In this document: positions 1 to 5,944 of the stretch, one piece after another | Layout: the number at the start of each line of letters is the position of its first letter | How positions within the stretch are numbered: position 1 is the stretch's first letter | Source: Alphaproteobacteria bacterium | GTDB lineage: Bacteria; Pseudomonadota; Alphaproteobacteria; SMXP01 | Assembly (NCBI GenBank): GCA_021774995.1 | Contig: JAJFIM010000050.1 | Location: 1-9,570, forward strand | Direction of reading: 5' to 3' | Length of the DNA stretch: 9,570 nt | Program-made: the position numbers and the translations under genes | Notes under the pieces: model-generated | Databases searched by the model: none | What the model was told of the DNA's origin: nothing | The model's input: the letters and a program-made list of their open reading frames with translations, nothing else

Positions 1-40
1 CGAGGATCGCTGGTTTTAGGAGCCAGACCGGCTGCGTCAT
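1..40 (-). CDS. 5' end of a putative Doc/Fic-type (death-on-curing) toxin, cut by window edge
   Basis: An ATG at 40-38 overlaps the antitoxin stop codon (ATGA, 40-37) and opens a frame of 13 codons, MTQPVWLLKPAIL, that runs off the left edge. The 4-bp overlap implies translational coupling. In known modules, antitoxins of this AbrB/MazE subtype are followed by a death-on-curing (Doc) toxin, a Fic-fold kinase that phosphorylates EF-Tu. The N-terminus visible here (short polar start, W, then a helix-like LxxxAIL) resembles that family. Thirteen residues cannot prove it, and a PIN or MazF toxin is possible. The presence of a coupled gene is seen in the sequence; its identity is inferred from the antitoxin type. 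Confidence 0.5.
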   Translation of the reverse strand, partial: MTQPVWLLKPAIL

Positions 41-261
41 TTTGCCAGTTCGCGGAGCGTGTTTTTGTAGGCATCCATCCCTTTGCGGGCGCTCTTGAGC
101 TGCGTCTCGAATTCCGGGTCATAGGGCGTGACCTCGTAGCCGTTCGGCGTTTCGACGAGAAACAGGTCGTCGCCTTCATGAACGCCAAGATGCGTCAAGG
201 CTTCCCTGGGCAGGATGACGCCGGCGGACGTGCCGACGGCGCGGATTTTAAGTTTCACCAT
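37..261 (-). CDS. AbrB/MazE-family antitoxin (SpoVT-AbrB DNA-binding domain)
   Basis: This 74-residue protein is full length for the family. Residues 3-47 form the swapped-hairpin beta-barrel: the pattern KIRAVGTSAGVILPREAL, then LGVHEGDDLFLVE, is the classic MazE/AbrB signature. The acidic-basic tail (residues 48-74, ending LRELAK) would be the toxin-neutralising, protease-sensitive part. It should bind its own promoter as a dimer and neutralise the toxin encoded immediately downstream, whose ATG overlaps this gene's stop. The start is supported by an SD-like AGGTGGAG at 269-276, 7 nt before the ATG. It sits behind ccrM on the same strand but has its own promoter, so it is probably an independent module. 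The function of the pair is inferred from the family. Confidence 0.85.
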   Translation of the reverse strand: MVKLKIRAVGTSAGVILPREALTHLGVHEGDDLFLVETPNGYEVTPYDPEFETQLKSARKGMDAYKNTLRELAK

Positions 262-280
262 AGGTCGTCTCCACCTTAAT

Positions 281-320
281 ATTATAATTTACATTATAAT
301 TGTATTGCAGAGAAAGTCAA
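281..320 (-). promoter_or_regulatory. Promoter and twin-palindrome operator of the toxin-antitoxin operon
   Basis: Read on the minus strand, TTGACT (320-315) and a perfect TATAAT (298-293) are 16 bp apart, a strong sigma-70-like promoter. The self-complementary octamer ATTATAAT occurs twice, at 293-300 (covering the -10) and 281-288 (covering the predicted start of transcription), separated by 4 bp. A 12-bp-phased double palindrome over the core promoter is what autoregulation by an AbrB/MazE dimer would need. The elements are seen in the sequence; binding is inferred. Confidence 0.7.
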
Positions 321-330
321 CGCCGCCCCC

Positions 331-1458
331 TCACACGGCCGGCATCTCAGCGCGCACTTTCTGGCGCAGCAGGTCGATGGGTTTGAGTTGGCGCTCGACC
401 TCGAAATGCCAGAACGTCCAGCCGTTGCAGGCATCGAGTCCCTGCACATGGGCGCCGATTTTGTGGATGGAACCGGTGGCGTCGGCGCACACCAGGGAGC
501 CGTCGGCGCGCACTTTCGCAGCGTGGCGGCGGCGGGGTCCATAGAGTTTAGCGCCCGGTTCTAGCAGGCCGCGCTCAACAATCGCGCCGAAGGGCACGCG
601 CGGCGCGGCGCGTTTGGACTCCGACACTTTGAGATCTTCCTCCGCGATTGGCGTCACGCGGGACAGGCGTTTTTTGGCGACTTTGATGTACTCCTCCTGG
701 CGCTCAATGCCGATATAATGGCGGCCCAGTTTTTTCGCCACGGCGCCCGTGGTGCCGGTGCCGAAAAAGGGATCGAGGATCACGTCGCCCGGATTGCTGG
801 TGGACAGGATCACGCGGTGGAGGAGTGATTCAGGCTTTTGCGTCGGGTGGGCTTTGGTCCCCTTGTCGTTCTTCAAACGCTCCCCGCCGGTGCACAGCGG
901 CAGCGTCCAGTCGGAGCGCATCTGCAATTCATCGTTCAGCATTTTCATGGCGTTGTAGTTAAAGGTGTATTTTTTCTGGCTCGCGTCGCGCGTCGCCCAG
1001 ATCAAAGTTTCGTGGGCGTTGGTGAACCGCATCCCGCGAAAATTCGGCATGGGGTTTGTCTTGCGCCAGATGACGTCGTTCATCACCCAAAACCCCAGAT
1101 CCTGCAGCACCGCGCCAACCCGGAAAATATTATGATAGGAGCCGATGACCCAAAGGGCGCCATTTGGTTTCAGAACCCGCCGGGCCTGGCGCATCCAGTC
1201 CCGCGTAAAGGCGTCATAAGCAGCAAAGCTGTCGAACTTATCCCAGCTATCATCGACGCCCTCGACGCGCGAATTATTGGGCCGGTGCAGTTCGCCCTCA
1301 AGCTGAAGATTGTAAGGGGGGTCGGCAAACACCAAATCAACGCTGGCTTCGGGAAGACGCGCCAGGGCTTCGACGCATTCCCCTTGAATGATTTTATTGA
1401 GATATGGCGCCGCCGGTGAGGCGGCGGGTTTTGTTTGAGCGTATTGTTGACGCGGCAT
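331..1458 (-). CDS. ccrM: CcrM, cell-cycle-regulated DNA adenine methyltransferase (GANTC)
   Basis: This protein transfers a methyl group from SAM to the N6 of adenine in GANTC, setting the hemimethylation clock of the alphaproteobacterial cell cycle. It has 375 residues against 358 in Caulobacter; the excess is mostly a roughly 18-residue N-terminal extension. The catalytic DPPYNLQL is at residues 46-53 and the SAM-binding FFGTGTTG at 231-238, an order typical of beta-class enzymes. Diagnostic CcrM blocks are present: WVIGSYHNIFRVG (103-115), NAHETLIWA (147-155), RSDWTLPLCTG (181-191) and AHPTQKPE (203-210). A C-terminal recognition domain (about 287-372) ends in the conserved ACNGWTFWHF block. 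The start follows an AAGGGGAG Shine-Dalgarno 8 nt upstream, which can be hidden in a hairpin. The gene lies 69 bp behind rnhB, a conserved alphaproteobacterial arrangement, and four GANTC sites lie in or next to this gap. No restriction endonuclease is visible, as expected for an orphan methylase. Confidence 0.97.
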   Translation of the reverse strand: MPRQQYAQTKPAASPAAPYLNKIIQGECVEALARLPEASVDLVFADPPYNLQLEGELHRPNNSRVEGVDDSWDKFDSFAAYDAFTRDWMRQARRVLKPNGALWVIGSYHNIFRVGAVLQDLGFWVMNDVIWRKTNPMPNFRGMRFTNAHETLIWATRDASQKKYTFNYNAMKMLNDELQMRSDWTLPLCTGGERLKNDKGTKAHPTQKPESLLHRVILSTSNPGDVILDPFFGTGTTGAVAKKLGRHYIGIERQEEYIKVAKKRLSRVTPIAEEDLKVSESKRAAPRVPFGAIVERGLLEPGAKLYGPRRRHAAKVRADGSLVCADATGSIHKIGAHVQGLDACNGWTFWHFEVERQLKPIDLLRQKVRAEMPAV

Positions 1459-1467
1459 GGCTTGGGC

Positions 1468-1486
1468 TCCCCTTTAATTGAGGGGA
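1468..1486 (-). promoter_or_regulatory. Hairpin covering the ccrM ribosome binding site
   Basis: In the ccrM message, UCCCCU (1486-1481) and AGGGGA (1473-1468) pair as a perfect 6-bp stem around a 7-nt loop. The second arm is the core of the ccrM Shine-Dalgarno (AAGGGGAG), so the folded leader would hide it. No U-run follows, so a terminator is unlikely. The pairing is seen in the sequence; translational control is inferred. Confidence 0.5.
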
Positions 1487-1548
1487 TGTTGAGTCAGCGG
1501 AGTCCAAAGGTCAATAGTTTTTTGGAATCAATAAGTTAACGCCGAGTC
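1486..1548 (-). promoter_or_regulatory. Candidate ccrM promoter with four GANTC methylation sites
   Basis: GANTC sites lie at 1491-1495, 1500-1504, 1525-1529 and 1544-1548; about 0.25 would be expected by chance in this length. A weak promoter can be read on the minus strand: TTGACC (1514-1509), 17-bp spacer, CAACAT (1491-1486, only 3 of 6 matches). It would place two of the sites inside the spacer and -10. In Caulobacter, the ccrM promoter is known to respond to GANTC methylation and CtrA. A TTAAC on the minus strand (1539-1535 region) is the only hint of a CtrA half-site. The sites are certain; the promoter is tentative. Confidence 0.45.
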
Positions 1549-2175
1549 TTCACACAACATCTTGTGGATGGGTTTGAACGAACGCCGATGATGTTGCGTC
1601 ACGCCATGGGTTTTTAAGGCTTGCGCATGCGCCGCCGTGCCATAGCCTTTATTGCGCTCCCAGCCAAAATCTGGAAATTCAGCCGCCAAATCACGCATCA
1701 ACCGGTCGCGCGTCACCTTGGCGATGATGGAAGCGGCGGCGATTGAGAGGCTGCGCCCGTCGCCTTTGACGAGCGTTTCTCCCTTGCAATTCAGCTTCGG
1801 CATCTGCGTGCCGTCAATGAGCGCGAGGCGCAGCGCGCAGCGCAAGGCTTCCACCGCGCGGGTCATGGCCAGCAGGGAAGCGCGCAAGATATTCATGGCG
1901 TCAATCTCTTCAACGCTGGCAAAGCCGATGCCGATTTCAGCATGGGTTTGCAAAGAGGCGAACAGTGCTTCACGCCGCGTCTCGGAGAGTTTTTTGGAAT
2001 CATTCAGCCCCGGCGGAATGCATGTGGGATCAAGGATCACGGCGGCGGCCGCGACCGGTCCCGCCCAGGGTCCCCGGCCCGCTTCGTCCACTCCCGCGAC
2101 AGGCTGATAATTTTGTTCAAACGCCGCGCGTTCAAAAGAAAAATCAGGGCGGCTTGCCTGAAGTTTGGGAGTCAT
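1528..2175 (-). CDS. rnhB: Ribonuclease HII
   Basis: RNase HII cuts RNA embedded in DNA, in particular single misincorporated ribonucleotides and RNA-DNA hybrids. The protein has 215 residues, normal for the family. The GVDEAGRGPWAGPV block gives catalytic D30 and E31; LIDGTQMP supplies D121 and VKGDG supplies D139, completing the DEDD set with the 18-residue spacing seen in the E. coli enzyme. The IAAASIIAKVTRDRLM helix and the KGYGTAAHAQAL...HHRRSF tail are also characteristic. The ATG overlaps the ccmI stop as ATGA (2175-2172), so translation is probably coupled. A short N-terminal stretch of about 24 residues precedes the conserved core. ccrM follows 69 bp downstream. Confidence 0.96.
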   Translation of the reverse strand: MTPKLQASRPDFSFERAAFEQNYQPVAGVDEAGRGPWAGPVAAAAVILDPTCIPPGLNDSKKLSETRREALFASLQTHAEIGIGFASVEEIDAMNILRASLLAMTRAVEALRCALRLALIDGTQMPKLNCKGETLVKGDGRSLSIAAASIIAKVTRDRLMRDLAAEFPDFGWERNKGYGTAAHAQALKTHGVTQHHRRSFKPIHKMLCEDSALTY

Positions 2176-3317
2176 GGGGTCAATGACTTTTCAGCTTGCG
2201 ACAGGCGCGCCAAAGCGCTGGCGTCTCCGGCGAAGGCCGCCCGCGCTTTTGCCAAAGCTTCGCGCGCCGCCGCGCCGTCACCCAATACGCCATAAGAGCG
2301 GACAAGCTGTAGCCAGCCGTCAAGATCATTGGGGTTTTCACGAAGCCGCGCATTCAGGCGCGCCACCATGCCGGCGATCATGGCGCCGCGATCCTGATCG
2401 GTCATGCCTTGCGCGGCGGCAACATCATCTGAGGTGGGGCCTTTGAGCGGGGCAAGGGGCGGCAAAGCAAGTTCCCGCTCCGCCCGGGCAATGTTTTGCA
2501 CTGCCTGTTCCCGCCAGGGGGCGTCAAGCGGCGCATTGCCGATTGCTTCCCGCCAGAGCGCTAAAGCCGCATTTAGATCCTGGCGCTGCGCCAAAGCCAA
2601 GCCGATAAAATACTGGGCGATGCCGCTTTGAGGCTCAAATTCCAGCGCCTGGCGCAAAGCGTTTTCCGCCTGCGCCGTCACACGGCCCTCATCCGCCGAG
2701 ATCAAGGCGATGGCCTTGTTCGTCAACAGGCGGGCGGAGATCCCATTTGCCGCCATCGCGGCGTCAAAAGCGGCAACGGCTTTATTAAACTCGCCGAGTT
2801 GCATATAGGCCCGCCCCAGCAGATACCAACCTTCCAGTTCGCCGGGGTTTTGTTTCAGGCGCGCTTCCAGGGCGTCCAATTGCTGACGCACTTGCTTCAT
2901 CTGCTGCTGCTCGGCAAGACGCTCTGCCTGGCGCGCGGCGAAGGGCTGGCTGGGCAGTCCGGGCGCGCCCATGGTGGTATAAATAACGATCGGGGCCGTG
3001 ATGAGGAATACGCCAATAATGAGGGCAAGCGTGCGGCGCGCTAAAAAAGGCGCCGCCACGCCGTCGGTCTTAGCGCTTTCCGCGCGCTCCGACGCGGCGA
3101 TCAAACGTCTGGAAATTTCAGTCCGCGCCCGGGCCGCCTCATCGGCTGTGATCAGGCCCCGTTCAATATCGCGGTCAAGTTCCGTCAACTGGTCTTTGTA
3201 AACGCTCACATCATATGCGGCGGCGCTCGCAAGCGAAGACGGGGCCGTCATCAGCGTCCGGAAAAGCACGGCGATGGAGACGACGACAAAAAGACCTGAA
3301 ATGATCCAAAATAACAT
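2172..3317 (-). CDS. ccmI: CcmI, c-type cytochrome biogenesis protein (TPR, inner membrane)
   Basis: CcmI is the inner-membrane chaperone that holds the C-terminus of apocytochrome c for haem ligation by CcmF/CcmH. From the ATG at 3317 the protein has 381 residues. Membrane segment 1 is at residues 1-22 (MLFWIISGLFVVVSIAVLF). A charged cytoplasmic loop contains YKDQLTELDRDIERGLI (40-56) and the heptad-like AARARTEISRRL, both typical of CcmI. Segment 2 is at 97-115, followed by the family hallmark GAPGLPSQPFAAR (117-129). TPR-like helices span about 158-265, and a second helical unit 313-380 lies in the periplasm. An in-frame start 30 codons upstream would overlap the preceding gene and place a basic stretch before segment 1, so the start 7 nt after that gene's stop is preferred. 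No other ccm genes are visible, so it is detached from the usual cytochrome maturation cluster. Confidence 0.88.
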   Translation of the reverse strand: MLFWIISGLFVVVSIAVLFRTLMTAPSSLASAAAYDVSVYKDQLTELDRDIERGLITADEAARARTEISRRLIAASERAESAKTDGVAAPFLARRTLALIIGVFLITAPIVIYTTMGAPGLPSQPFAARQAERLAEQQQMKQVRQQLDALEARLKQNPGELEGWYLLGRAYMQLGEFNKAVAAFDAAMAANGISARLLTNKAIALISADEGRVTAQAENALRQALEFEPQSGIAQYFIGLALAQRQDLNAALALWREAIGNAPLDAPWREQAVQNIARAERELALPPLAPLKGPTSDDVAAAQGMTDQDRGAMIAGMVARLNARLRENPNDLDGWLQLVRSYGVLGDGAAAREALAKARAAFAGDASALARLSQAEKSLTP

Positions 3318-3324
3318 TGGGATG

Positions 3325-3999
3325 TTAAGGCGCGCCCGCCTCCCTGATAAAAACGACGGATGTGTTGTTGGCCGGCATGGGGATCGTTTTAGCCAAGTCA
3401 AAGCCATTTCCCGCCGCGACGCCGCACACGTCTTCCAACGCGCGCACGCCCCAGTTGGGGTCTTGATTTTTCAACCACTGATCAAAGGCTTCATTGGAGG
3501 GCGCCAGCACGCCCCCTTGCGCAAACGGACCATAAAGAAAGAGGAGACCATTTTCTCCGAGCAACTCCGCCGCTCCGGCAAAGAGCCCCTCGCAAGCGGG
3601 CCAAGGCGCGATGTGAATCATATTGATGCAGACCAAAGCGTCCGGCGCGCGGGCAAGGGCGGCCAAAGCGTTTTGCGCCCATTGGGCGTCCGTGGTCGCC
3701 AGATCCAGGAGCGGACGCAGATTGGGAAGTTTGTGCTGCGCAATCCAGCTGGACGTCGCGCCATGAACTTCCCTATCCGGATCGCTTGGCGCCCAGTCGA
3801 TCTCCGGCAGATTCTGCGCCATATAAACGCCGTGTTCGCCCGAACCGCTCGCAATTTCCAGAACCAGGCCGCTTGGCGGCAATTCGTCGCGCAAAGCCTT
3901 CAACAACGGCTCGCGGTTGCGCAGCGCTGAGGGCGACACGCGGCGCACTGCCGCAAGCTTGTCTTGTGCGGGCGCTGATGAATGCGTGGATTTGTTCAA
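3325..3999 (-). CDS. DUF938 family SAM-dependent methyltransferase-like protein
   Basis: This 224-residue protein matches the DUF938 family (PF06080; human METTL26 is a relative), a class I methyltransferase fold with unknown substrate. Key blocks are SPSALRNREPLL (22-33), the glycine-rich SAM loop LEIASGSGEH (47-56), WAPSDPD (69-75) for the acidic strand-2 end, and INMIHIAPW (125-133) in place of the usual motif IV. The start codon is TTG (3999-3997): the next methionine is only at residue 60, inside the SAM fold, and an AGGAGG Shine-Dalgarno sits 6 nt upstream of the TTG. That SD is one arm of a 7-bp hairpin. The gene lies 68 bp behind the unknown 468-residue gene and 7 nt before ccmI, so it is probably in the same operon as both. 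Confidence 0.88.
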   Translation of the reverse strand: MNKSTHSSAPAQDKLAAVRRVSPSALRNREPLLKALRDELPPSGLVLEIASGSGEHGVYMAQNLPEIDWAPSDPDREVHGATSSWIAQHKLPNLRPLLDLATTDAQWAQNALAALARAPDALVCINMIHIAPWPACEGLFAGAAELLGENGLLFLYGPFAQGGVLAPSNEAFDQWLKNQDPNWGVRALEDVCGVAAGNGFDLAKTIPMPANNTSVVFIREAGAP

Positions 4000-4004
4000 A
4001 CTTT

Positions 4005-4027
4005 GCCTCCTCTCAACTTTAGGAGGC
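4005..4027 (-). promoter_or_regulatory. Shine-Dalgarno locked in a hairpin before the TTG start of the DUF938 gene
   Basis: On the message, GCCUCCU (4027-4021) pairs perfectly with AGGAGGC (4011-4005) across a 9-nt loop. The 3' arm is an ideal SD, AGGAGG, 6 nt before the UUG start. The 7-bp stem would occlude it completely. No U-run follows, so this is not an intrinsic terminator for the upstream gene. The pairing is direct observation; regulation is inferred. Confidence 0.6.
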
Positions 4028-4067
4028 CTTCATAGACGCAAATGGCGGGCGGGGAAAGGGCGGAGCT

Positions 4068-5474
4068 TTAAGCGGCCGCCTGTATCGCCCGTTGCGCGAG
4101 ATCTTCAGCGGCTTCATCGCCTAAGGCCAGGCGCGTCAAGCGCATGAGGGATTGCAAATGCGCTTCGGCGCGGGAGAGGTCCTCGCCTTGAGCAACGCGC
4201 ACCTCGTCGATGATCTTCGCGCCATAGGTATCGAGTTTTTCTGCAATTTTCAGCGCAGTTTTCTCATAAAACGCAGAAAACGCCTGAGCTTGGGCGCTCT
4301 CCCCCAAGCCCCTCACAAACGACGCATAGTGCGCCCCCGCCTCCACTTTGACTTCATCGGGCCATGCCGAAATGTCCGGGCGCATGGAATCCTTAGCCCC
4401 AAAAAGGCCGATTTTCTTTGCCGGCAGCGCATCGCTGATGACCCGCAACGCCCGGTCAAGATGCACCTCAAGCGCCACAGCGACGGTTTTACGGCACACC
4501 ATCAACCAGTGCTCCCAGGGACCTGCATCCTTGTCGGTGAATTGCATTTCAATACCGTTCACCAGTTCGTTGAAATACGCCAAATTTCTCAACACCGCCG
4601 CCACATTGGAATCGATGGCCGGAACAGATTGAAAATATCGCGCCAGCACCTGCACGTCGCTGAGCAGCAGATTACCAGGCTCAGATAGCGGCCCCTCGCC
4701 CAATAAAGCGTCCGCTCCCACATCCGCCACGCGCATAATGGCGCCCAATATTTGCCACGGCTTATGCATGCGCCCCATCAATACGAGAAAAAGCGCGGAC
4801 CGATTCTCAGGCAAATGTTCACTAAATATCGCATAATGCCCGGCCAGCTTTTCAAGCTCCGTATCCAGAATATCCATAATCGGCCTGGGAAAATCTTTTC
4901 TCACCTTTAAGATTTGCGATGAAGCTTCCAGCACCAGCGCCATATCCCGCGCGTCCTCGACGACCTTTGCTCCCCCTAAGGCCTCCTCAAGTTCGCGGTA
5001 TGCAGCGCCGCCCGTCGGCGCCGCCTCTAAAATTTGCGCGATCTTGGCGCCGGCAATCGCGTGAAATTTTTCCGCCGCGCCGTTCATGGCCTTTTTCTCG
5101 CCGGCCAGAATGGCTTTTTGAATCTCTTGTCCCAGATCGTCAAACTGATCGGTCAGGACATCGCTCCTCAGCCAGTTCCAGATCGGCATAAGCGACTCGC
5201 GCGACAGGCGCCCGCGCTGCTTGGTTTTGACTGTATTTGCGAAAATCAAATCTTCGAAAGGCGCGCAAAACAGACGCATGGGTGTGGGCAGGCGCGGCGG
5301 CCGGGCGTCGGCGCGCATCAAAACGGGCCGCAATCCGTCAAGAATAAGATCGTGGGGGAACTTCGTTTTACCCGTCAGCCGCCCGACTTCCATCGCCACC
5401 GCAAGGGGCGTGGCCATCTCTTCGGGCAAATGCGCCAGAAACTCTTTAAGCGCTTTTTCTTTTTCCGCTTTCAT
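4068..5474 (-). CDS. Conserved-looking hypothetical protein, 468 residues, function unknown
   Basis: I do not recognise an assigned function. The protein appears soluble and almost entirely alpha-helical: no signal peptide, no membrane segment, no P-loop or nuclease motif that I can see. Distinctive patches near the N-terminus look like conserved cores: LPTPMRLFCAPFEDLIF (about 62-78, with C70) followed by RGRLSRESLMPIWNWL (87-102), then long amphipathic helices. The C-terminal quarter contains an EEL/SEAHLQSL-like helical tail. The impression of conservation in alphaproteobacteria comes from memory and was not searched. An upstream in-frame ATG (5528, 486 residues) has no Shine-Dalgarno, whereas the ATG at 5474 has GAGG 7 nt before it and begins with a lysine/glutamate-rich helix, so 5474 is preferred. 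It leads the minus-strand run toward the DUF938 gene and is transcribed away from the cold-shock gene. No terminator is visible behind it. Confidence 0.8.
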   Translation of the reverse strand: MKAEKEKALKEFLAHLPEEMATPLAVAMEVGRLTGKTKFPHDLILDGLRPVLMRADARPPRLPTPMRLFCAPFEDLIFANTVKTKQRGRLSRESLMPIWNWLRSDVLTDQFDDLGQEIQKAILAGEKKAMNGAAEKFHAIAGAKIAQILEAAPTGGAAYRELEEALGGAKVVEDARDMALVLEASSQILKVRKDFPRPIMDILDTELEKLAGHYAIFSEHLPENRSALFLVLMGRMHKPWQILGAIMRVADVGADALLGEGPLSEPGNLLLSDVQVLARYFQSVPAIDSNVAAVLRNLAYFNELVNGIEMQFTDKDAGPWEHWLMVCRKTVAVALEVHLDRALRVISDALPAKKIGLFGAKDSMRPDISAWPDEVKVEAGAHYASFVRGLGESAQAQAFSAFYEKTALKIAEKLDTYGAKIIDEVRVAQGEDLSRAEAHLQSLMRLTRLALGDEAAEDLAQRAIQAAA

Positions 5475-5594
5475 GCCTTTTCCTCGCGCCCCCACAGCAA
5501 TGCGCCCCTTGTGAGAAAACCTAATCATTTGGCTTTAACATTGCGTTGATTTGAGGGCGCAAAGGGTAAAACCCCGCCTTTTCAGGCATTTTTT

Positions 5595-5612
5595 AGGTGC
5601 TTTGCCGCACCT
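5595..5612. promoter_or_regulatory. Palindrome between divergent genes (possible operator)
   Basis: AGGTGC (5595-5600) and GCACCT (5607-5612) form a perfect 6-bp inverted repeat with a 6-nt spacer. It lies 4 bp upstream of the predicted -35 of the cold-shock gene and within the leader or promoter region of the divergent 468-residue gene. It has T6 on its left and no T-run on its right, so it is not a plus-strand terminator. An operator for either gene is possible but unproven. Confidence 0.3.
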
Positions 5613-5616
5613 TACC

Positions 5617-5645
5617 TTCACGGTTCTGCGCATTTATGGTATAAG
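5617..5645 (+). promoter_or_regulatory. Promoter of the cold-shock gene
   Basis: TTCACG (5617-5622), a 17-bp spacer and TATAAG (5640-5645) match the sigma-70 consensus at 4 of 6 and 5 of 6 positions. Transcription would begin near 5652 and give a leader of about 70 nt before the ATG at 5724. Structured leaders of this kind are common in cold-shock genes. Confidence 0.6.
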
Positions 5646-5723
5646 CGCCCGTATATGACGGGAGCGAACCGGTCGCAAGAGTGCGCGCCCCGGCAAAGCT
5701 TGGACTTAAGCGAAGAGGCGAGA

Positions 5724-5939
5724 ATGGCTGTCGGAAATGTGAAATGGTTTGACCCCAAAAAGGGCTACGGGTTTATCCAGCCGGAAGACGGCTCTAAGGA
5801 TGTCTTCGTCAATCTGACCCTGCTGAAGCAAGCGGGACTGACGCAATTGAAAGAAGGCCAGAAGGTCAAATACAAAGTGATTGAAGGCCGCAACGGACAA
5901 GTCTCCGCCGGCAACCTCATGGAAGTGACCGTGAAGTAA
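5724..5939 (+). CDS. Cold-shock domain protein (CspA family)
   Basis: This 71-residue protein is a single OB-fold cold-shock domain, an RNA/ssDNA chaperone that loosens mRNA structure and antagonises secondary structure during cold or stationary phase. It shows VKWFDPKKGYGFIQPEDG (6-23), including RNP1 (KGYGFI), and the RNP2 strand DVFVN (27-31 region). RNP2 normally reads VFVH; here asparagine replaces the histidine and the next residues are LTLLKQAG rather than the common S/A-rich turn, so nucleic-acid contacts may differ. The start is the ATG at 5724, with AAGAGG 5 nt upstream (5713-5718). An in-frame ATG at 5655 lies almost at the predicted transcription start and would add 23 residues with no counterpart in the family. 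The gene ends 5 bp from the convergent radical SAM gene, with no terminator visible. Confidence 0.93.
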   Translation: MAVGNVKWFDPKKGYGFIQPEDGSKDVFVNLTLLKQAGLTQLKEGQKVKYKVIEGRNGQVSAGNLMEVTVK

Positions 5940-5944
5940 ATTCC

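Noticed and set aside
838..1419. 193-residue plus-strand open frame
   Set aside because: It lies entirely antisense to ccrM, whose motifs are unmistakable; the frame is open because of GC-rich codon use and encodes nothing recognisable.
4068..5474. GKTKFP near residue 35 of the unknown protein as a P-loop
   Set aside because: It lacks the GxxxxGK[ST] spacing and sits in a helical context with no Walker B.
5576..5594. GCCT-TTTC-AGGC hairpin followed by ATTTTTT on the plus strand, terminator-like
   Set aside because: The stem has only 4 bp and no plus-strand gene lies upstream for it to terminate.
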